This document shows positions 58,813 through 64,000 of a stretch of 64,000 nt of DNA, piece by piece (the stretch's first letter is position 1; each line of letters starts with the position of its first letter). A model generated the notes under the pieces. It searched no databases. It was not told the DNA's origin and was given only the letters and a program-made list of their open reading frames with translations. The stretch is from contig CALSTS010000002.1 in the NCBI GenBank assembly GCA_943789335.1, positions 1 through 64,000 of the forward strand. Direction: 5' to 3'. The DNA comes from an uncultured Pseudomonadales bacterium (lineage in GTDB: Bacteria > Pseudomonadota > Gammaproteobacteria > Pseudomonadales > Pseudohongiellaceae). A program made the position numbers and the translations under genes.

Positions 58813-59930
58813 CTAATCTGGGTAATAGATACCACCCAACACATGTGGTTTAGATGAGCCGGTTATTGTGGAGAAGTCGAGGGCTTGCCTGTTTAAGGTT
58901 TTGTTGGCAAACCAGGCAAAAGCGATGGCCTCCAGGGCATCACTATCGATACCATAATCATCGCTGCTGGAAATTTTAAATGTTTCAAGTTGAGTCGCCA
59001 GACTTTGAATTAACTTGGGGTTTTTGTGCCGCCACCGCAGACTATTATCTCACCAGTTTCTAATAAACCCTTAACTGTTTCGGCTATGCTTATTGCGGTT
59101 AACTCAACTAAAGTTGCCTGAACATCTTGCGGAGAAATGTCATTGGCATAATCTGCTAGGACCTTATCTATCCAAAGTGAATTGAAGTATTCTCGGCCTG
59201 TGCTTTTGGGTGGAGGGCAGGAAAAATAAGAATCTTCAAGCATAAATGCCAAGAGCTCCGAATTTGATTCCCCAGTGGCAGCCCATTTACCATCCTTATC
59301 AAAATGTTGATTTAAATTCTGTTGCACCCATGAGTCTAAAAGAATATTTCCTGGCCCGGTATCAAATCCAATAATTTGCATATCATCTTTTTTGAGTAAG
59401 GTGATATTTGCAATGCCGCCAATATTTAAAATGATTTTGTCAGCTTGGATATTTTTAAAGACCTGCTGATGAAATATTGGTAGTAAAGGGGCACCTTGTC
59501 CACCTAAAGCCATATCCTTTCTTCTAAAATCTGCCACGGTAGTAATTCCTGTTAGAGCAGCAATGGTATTAGGATCAGCAATTTGAATAGTAAAAGCGCT
59601 GTTATTTTGTCTTGGTGGTTGATGTCGAATGGTTTGACCATGAGAACCAATAGCTTGAATCTGGGAGGCGCTGATTTGATTTTTTTCCAGTATGGAGATG
59701 ACTGCACTGGCAAAAAGTTTTCCTAGCTCGACATCAGTTTCGCCAAGTTTTTTTATTTGGTCATCACCTTGTTCCTGGCAAAGATCAAGTATGTCGTGTT
59801 TTAGTTTTTCAGGGATATCAACATTGATAAAATCAATGACATTTATGGGTTCGGCTAAGTCAATCAGCACGCAATCTATAGCATCCATGCTGGTGCCGGA
59901 CATTAGACCTATAAAGAGTTCGGAACTCAT
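58813..59930 (-). CDS. anmK: Anhydro-N-acetylmuramic acid kinase, one apparent frameshift
   Basis: AnmK phosphorylates and opens 1,6-anhydro-MurNAc in cell-wall recycling. The N-terminal ATP motif is GLMSGTSMDAIDCVL. The first frame stops at 59010 after VCGGGTK. One missing A in the run at 59021-59025 (five on the minus strand where six are needed) explains it: the next frame continues NPKLIQSLATQLETF, ...YGIDSDALEAIAFAWF and ends LGGIYYPD with a stop at 58813. The repaired protein is about 372 residues. It overlaps the upstream M23 gene by 4 bases (ATGA). Confidence 0.93.
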
Positions 59931-61342
59931 TCCCTTGTATTAACAGGAAGAGTATTTTGAGCGAGAGTTGGAGATGAAGTTATTGTATTCAGTTGAGTTA
60001 ATAAAATTTGAGACTGCTGTATAAAGCGATCCATTTCTTCGTCAGGAACTGATTCGGCTTTTGGTAGCTGATCATGGACTGTACGAGGATTTCTATGTGA
60101 ACCATCAATCAGAAATTCATAGTGTAAGTGTGGCCCGGTTGCGCCCCCAGTACTACCAACATAACCAATGGTATCGCCTTGTTTTACACGAGAACCTACG
60201 CGAACACCTCTGGCATAAGAAGACAAATGTGCATATTTAGTTTCAAACCTTTCACCATGTTGAATAACCACTAAGTTTCCAAAAGAGCCATTTCGTGAAG
60301 CCCAGGTAATACGCCCATCTCCAGCAGCAACAACAGGAGTGCCGTTAGGAGCTGCATAATCAGTACCTTTATGCGCTCGAATAGTATTCAGAATTGGATG
60401 ACGCCTTGAAAGGGTAAAGTTGGAACTAATACGGGTGAAATCGACAGGGTTTCTGATAAAGGCTTTGCGCATACTTTCACCTTGAAGGTTGTAGTAATCA
60501 ACGTCGCCATTTAAATTAACATAGCGGATAGCCGTAAAATCTTCACCCTGATTAGTATACTGTGCCACCTGAATAGAGCCGTTGCCAATAAATTCGCCAT
60601 CTAAATGACGTTCATCATAGAGCACATTAAAACTATCGCCAGCACGAGTATCCAGCATGAAATCAACTACCCCACCAAAAATTCCAGCTATTTCCATAGT
60701 GACCGCGGCAGAAATACCTCCACGTTGTGCCGCCAGAAATAATGAATCATTAATAGTGGCTTCTTTATATCTGGGTATAAGTTGTGGCTCGCGTTCTATA
60801 CGTGCAATATCAAATTTGTTTGCTTCATTTAATTTAAAAAGATAACTTTCAAGCGGGCTGATAATGACTTCGAGTTCATTTAATTTTCTCTCTTCATTAA
60901 CATCAAATGCCAGACTGTAACCAGGATAAAGTCTGGTTAGAATGCTTGCATCGCCACCGCTATTTGAAACGCGATAAACATCTTGAGGTGTGAGGCCTGC
61001 TCGGTCAAAGATCAAAGATAAATTATCACCTGAACGAACTTCGACAATGCTTCTAGTGCTCTGAATAATTTCTTGTTCAGTTTCAACACTTAACACATTT
61101 TCTAGAGGTGGTTCTTGTATATTGTTTAAAGGATCAAAGGTGGATGTTGAGAACGCTAAATTATTAATTTCCAGTATGGGGTCAGTGCTTTGTTGTTCTG
61201 TGACGATCGATTCAGAATCTGGCACTAAGAGCAAAATAATGAGCGTAAAAACCATCCCTAAACAAGCATTTCGATGCTTGTAAGGAAGCGCATTTGATGT
61301 CAGCCTGTTAAGCAGCTGTTTTGTTAAATCAATAAGATTCAT
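59927..61342 (-). CDS. M23-family murein endopeptidase (MepM/OapA-like)
   Basis: The protein cuts peptidoglycan cross-links. An N-terminal membrane anchor is present (about residues 28-42). A LysM-like/OapA region follows (VRSGDNLSLIFDRAGLTPQDVYRV). The C-terminal M23 domain has the zinc ligands HKGTDYAAP (His, Asp) and PHLHYEF (HxH). The RNG SFGNLVVIQHG and YVGSTGGATG loops are conserved. The pairing with anmK links wall cleavage to recycling. Confidence 0.9.
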   Translation of the reverse strand: MNLIDLTKQLLNRLTSNALPYKHRNACLGMVFTLIILLLVPDSESIVTEQQSTDPILEINNLAFSTSTFDPLNNIQEPPLENVLSVETEQEIIQSTRSIVEVRSGDNLSLIFDRAGLTPQDVYRVSNSGGDASILTRLYPGYSLAFDVNEERKLNELEVIISPLESYLFKLNEANKFDIARIEREPQLIPRYKEATINDSLFLAAQRGGISAAVTMEIAGIFGGVVDFMLDTRAGDSFNVLYDERHLDGEFIGNGSIQVAQYTNQGEDFTAIRYVNLNGDVDYYNLQGESMRKAFIRNPVDFTRISSNFTLSRRHPILNTIRAHKGTDYAAPNGTPVVAAGDGRITWASRNGSFGNLVVIQHGERFETKYAHLSSYARGVRVGSRVKQGDTIGYVGSTGGATGPHLHYEFLIDGSHRNPRTVHDQLPKAESVPDEEMDRFIQQSQILLTQLNTITSSPTLAQNTLPVNTRE

Positions 61343-61544
61343 TCTAATCCTATAGTACCTTATTCAATATATAAGCTAAGCTACTGGAAACTCAAAGGAT
61401 TTTATCTTGCTTATTTTGATCTGCCAAGTACTTATTTCAAAAATACTTTTTTTTGGAGGAAGAGATTTTAGGCTTAAATGCAAATATGCCTTGTAATTGC
61501 AGGGCTATCTTGTAAAGTTGCCGCTTTTATTTTTTATGATCGTT

Positions 61545-62828
61545 ATGACAAGCACTAATCCCAATATCGTTGAAGAACTTAGAAACCGGGGGCTCCTAGC
61601 CCAGACAGCTGGTGAAGATGAGCTGGAAAGTCACTTATTAACAGGTGGCCGAACGGTATATTGTGGCTTTGATCCCACCGCGGATAGCTTGCATATCGGT
61701 AGCTTGGTGCCCTTGTTGGCCCTTAAACGTTTCCAATTGGTAGGTCATAAGCCTGTTGCGGTAGCAGGTGGAGCAACAGGGATGATAGGCGACCCAAGCT
61801 TCAAATCGCAGGAACGAAAACTTAATACTGCTGAAGTGACACAGGCCTGGACTGCAAGTATCAAAAAACAGTTAGAGCAGTTTATTGATTTTGATTGTGG
61901 GGATATCTCTGCTTTGGTCGTTAATAATCTGGAATGGACTGAAAACCTGGATCTGATTTCCTTCTTACGTGATATTGGTAAACACTTCTCAGTCAATGCC
62001 ATGATCCAGAAAGAAAGCGTAAAACAGCGTATAGAGCGTGAAGGGGAAGGTATCTCCTTTACGGAATTCACATATATGATTTTACAATCTTACGATTTTG
62101 CTGAATTAAATCGTATGTTTGACTGCACAGTGCAGATTGGTGGAAGCGATCAGTGGGGGAATATCACTGCAGGCATAGACCTTACGCGTCGAATGAATCA
62201 ACAGCAGGTTTATGGCCTTACTTTACCTCTGGTTACCAAGTCTGATGGTGGCAAGTTCGGTAAAACCGAAGAAGGCACTATCTGGCTTGATCCAGCAAGA
62301 ACGTCTTGCTATGCCTTTTATCAGTTCTGGATTAATACGGCTGATGCTGATGTGTATAAATTTTTAAAATATTTCACTTTTTTAGATGTGGAAGAAATTG
62401 ATGCTATTGAAGAAAAAGATAAACATGCTCAGGGCAGACCAGAAGCGCAAAGTATATTAGCCAAAGAAGTCACCAGACTCGTTCATGGTGAAGAAGGTCT
62501 AGTAGCAGCAGAACGTATCTCCGAGGCGTTATTCAGTGGTGATATTTCAGCTATGACGGAAAGTGACTTTGAGCAATTAAAACAAGATGGCATGCCATCG
62601 TCCTATTCCTCTGTCACTACATTGCCGCTGATACAGGCTTTGGTTGATAGTGAACTAGCTAGCTCCAATAAAATGGCTCGTGAATTTATTGGAAACGGAG
62701 CGGTTGTAGTTAATGGTGAAAAAGCTTCAGATAATGCTGCTGAACTTAATTGGGATTCAGCATTTTTCGGTAAATACTTTCTTTTAAAGCGTGGCAAAAA
62801 ACTTTTTCACCTACTTTATAAAGCATAA
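61545..62828 (+). CDS. tyrS: Tyrosyl-tRNA synthetase
   Basis: TyrS attaches tyrosine to tRNA-Tyr. The class I signatures are HIG in [16 protein letters not shown] and KFGKT (KMSKS-like). The Tyr-binding [10 protein letters not shown] is near the N-terminus and the C-terminal S4-like domain ends near RGKKLF. Start 61545 (MTSTNPNI) is preferred; TTG 61497 adds a hydrophobic stretch not found in the family. No strong ribosome-binding site is near 61545. Length 427. Confidence 0.95.
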   Translation: MTSTNPNIVEELRNRGLLAQTAGEDELESHLLTGGRTVYCGFDPTADSLHIGSLVPLLALKRFQLVGHKPVAVAGGATGMIGDPSFKSQERKLNTAEVTQAWTASIKKQLEQFIDFDCGDISALVVNNLEWTENLDLISFLRDIGKHFSVNAMIQKESVKQRIEREGEGISFTEFTYMILQSYDFAELNRMFDCTVQIGGSDQWGNITAGIDLTRRMNQQQVYGLTLPLVTKSDGGKFGKTEEGTIWLDPARTSCYAFYQFWINTADADVYKFLKYFTFLDVEEIDAIEEKDKHAQGRPEAQSILAKEVTRLVHGEEGLVAAERISEALFSGDISAMTESDFEQLKQDGMPSSYSSVTTLPLIQALVDSELASSNKMAREFIGNGAVVVNGEKASDNAAELNWDSAFFGKYFLLKRGKKLFHLLYKA

Positions 62829-62896
62829 GTTAGATTCAGTTAGTAAGATTCAAATAGCTAATTAGGACAGTTTTGATTTCCTGGGAATTAAAGCTC

Positions 62897-62924
62897 TTGT
62901 CTGCAAATGCTGACTCTGTATAAT
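62897..62924 (+). promoter_or_regulatory. Stable-RNA-type promoter before the tRNA-Ile array
   Basis: TTGTCT, a 16-base spacer and a perfect TATAAT (62919-62924) are followed at once by GCGCG. A G+C-rich discriminator is typical of rRNA and tRNA promoters under stringent control. Confidence 0.75.
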
Positions 62925-62975
62925 GCGCGTTCCTCGTTTTTGAGAACTACCACTTTGGTTGCTATTTGAAAATTT

Positions 62976-63183
62976 GGGTCTGTAGCTCAGTTGGTTAGAG
63001 CATACCCCCCGCTTAAGGGTTTAGAGGAGGGTGAGGTCGGTTATCGACCTGGTTAGAAATATTCCAGACGTTAAAGTTTGGGTCTGTAGCTCAGTTGGTT
63101 AGAGCATACCCCCCGCTTAAGGGTTTAGAGGAGGGTGAGGTCGGTTATCGACCTGGTTAGAAATATTCCAGACGTTAAAGTTT
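62976..63183 (+). repeat. Two identical 104-bp degenerate tRNA-Ile copies in tandem
   Basis: Units are 62976-63079 and 63080-63183, identical base for base. Each opens with the first 26 bases of the tRNA-Ile that follows (GGGTCTGTAGCTCAG and the D arm). The anticodon arm is changed (ACCCCCCGCTTAAGGGT, no GAT), a 13-base segment is added (TTTAGAGGAGGG region), and the T arm is replaced by the hairpin AGGTCG-GTTAT-CGACCT. Each ends CCAGACGTTAAAGTTT without CCA. They cannot work as tRNA-Ile. Confidence 0.85.
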
Positions 63184-63260
<77 letters not shown>

Positions 63261-63401
63261 GTTTTTATAATATATTCAACCTGTTGGATATTTAAAAATT
63301 GTAGGCTGATTCATTATTTATACGTTTTCTTTTTTGTGTGACCATTACAAGCTGCCACAATTACCCTTATGTCCTCTATTGGCCGAAAGCAGACATTACT
63401 C

Positions 63402-64000
63402 TTAGCTATTGATAAATCTAAACGTTAGATTAATTCTAGGTTCAGTAATCTTTAATTGCTTCGGCACTTGATGTTCCCAAAATTGTTGAAAATCTCCCCG
63501 CATAATTAAGAGTGTACCGGCATGCAGTTCAATGCGTTGTTTGCTATTACTCTTGCCTTTTAGGCGGTAGTCAAAATAACGAGAAGCACCTAGCGATAAG
63601 GAGAAAATTATAGGCTGTTTGCCTAACTCTCTTTCTGAATCCGCATGCCAGCCAACTGAATCTTTTCCATTACGGTAGAGATTGGTGAGAACACTATTAA
63701 TAGGGGCATTGAATTCGGAAGTTAATTTGCTTTTAATTTCCTGTAGCCCAGGGTGCCAGGGTAAAGCTTTGTAGCTTGTTCCGGAATAGCGATAAATTTT
63801 ACCCTCGTCACCATACCAAGCGACCAAACGAGGTGATTGGATAGTTTTGCCGGCCATCAATAGGGTTTCTGTGTTCCATGCGAGTTCTTTTGACAAAAGC
63901 TGAAAAAAACGGCCGCTTTCCGAAGAGTTTAACCAGTCGGGATAACAGCTCAATTCTCCCTTGTCTTTAGTAAGTGTAATTGTTTGCTGGTGTTGAGAAA
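63402..64000 (-). CDS. alkB: AlkB-family 2-oxoglutarate-dependent dioxygenase, 5' end beyond the window
   Basis: AlkB-type enzymes reverse alkylation damage such as 1-methyladenine in DNA or RNA. Fe ligands are His and Asp of GWHADSE and the late His of FWEHQVPK; the 2-oxoglutarate Arg is in PRINLTFRF. The substrate Tyr/Arg region is SLSLGASRYFDYRLKG. The frame stays open to base 64000, upstream of the TTG at 63953, and the extra stretch (TKDKGELSCYPDWL) fits the family, so the start is outside the window. It resembles the ALKBH2/3-like group. Confidence 0.9.
   Translation of the reverse strand, partial: SQHQQTITLTKDKGELSCYPDWLNSSESGRFFQLLSKELAWNTETLLMAGKTIQSPRLVAWYGDEGKIYRYSGTSYKALPWHPGLQEIKSKLTSEFNAPINSVLTNLYRNGKDSVGWHADSERELGKQPIIFSLSLGASRYFDYRLKGKSNSKQRIELHAGTLLIMRGDFQQFWEHQVPKQLKITEPRINLTFRFINS

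Noticed and set aside
61497-61547. Longer tyrS starting at TTG 61497
   Set aside because: It would add a hydrophobic 16-residue stretch not seen in tyrosyl-tRNA synthetases.

Overview
The window is a stretch of a gammaproteobacterial chromosome of moderate G+C. The backbone follows the order known from Pseudomonas and its relatives: dnaK-dnaJ-dapB-carA-carB-greA, then yhbY-rlmE-ftsH-folP-glmM-tpiA-secG-tRNA-Leu-tRNA-fMet-rimP-nusA-infB-rbfA-truB-rpsO-pnp, and later argC-(coiled-coil protein)-bactofilin-erpA-anmK-M23 peptidase-tyrS. Secreted sulfatase, dipeptidase-like and amidohydrolase genes suggest a free-living, probably marine, heterotroph. I cannot name the genus; an OM182/Pseudohongiella-like lineage is only a guess.

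Layout. 1-1.7 kb: 3' end of dnaK, then dnaJ. 1.7-8.7 kb: accessory block with a CPBP protease, a secreted unknown protein, a sulfatase, a GOB-like subclass B3 metallo-beta-lactamase and an OFA-family transporter. 8.7-16.5 kb: dapB, then a Tat-exported flavoprotein, a uracil-DNA glycosylase-like protein, tcyP-sseA (cystine uptake and sulfur transfer), a secreted unknown and an EamA transporter. 16.7-24.7 kb: carAB, greA, dbpA, dacB. 24.7-31.6 kb: yhbY, rlmE, ftsH, folP, glmM, tpiA, secG, tRNA-Leu. 31.7-39.8 kb: initiator tRNA followed by a decayed tandem copy of itself, kynU on the other strand, then rimP-nusA-infB-rbfA-truB. 39.9-48.9 kb: an insertion between truB and rpsO with a coherent D-amino-acid salvage set (M20 peptidase, DadA, YkvI-like transporter, RidA, N-acyl-D-amino-acid deacylase) plus three opposite-strand genes. 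49.2-55.6 kb: rpsO, pnp, a DUF3014 protein, adenosine kinase, hemL, hemJ. 55.9-62.8 kb: argC to tyrS. 62.9-64 kb: tRNA-Ile preceded by two identical 104-bp degenerate tRNA-Ile copies, then alkB running off the edge.

Two themes stand out. First, many housekeeping genes (dnaK, dnaJ, ftsH, folP, infB, anmK, a bactofilin and the CPBP protease) carry single-base indels, mostly beside short homopolymers. That is far more likely residual assembly error than real loss, so predicted proteins here should be read with the repairs given. Second, two separate tRNA loci carry decayed tandem tRNA-derived repeats, and at least two kinds of intergenic palindromic element occur. These repeat structures are the least explained sequence in the window. 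No CRISPR array, prophage or insertion sequence was seen.
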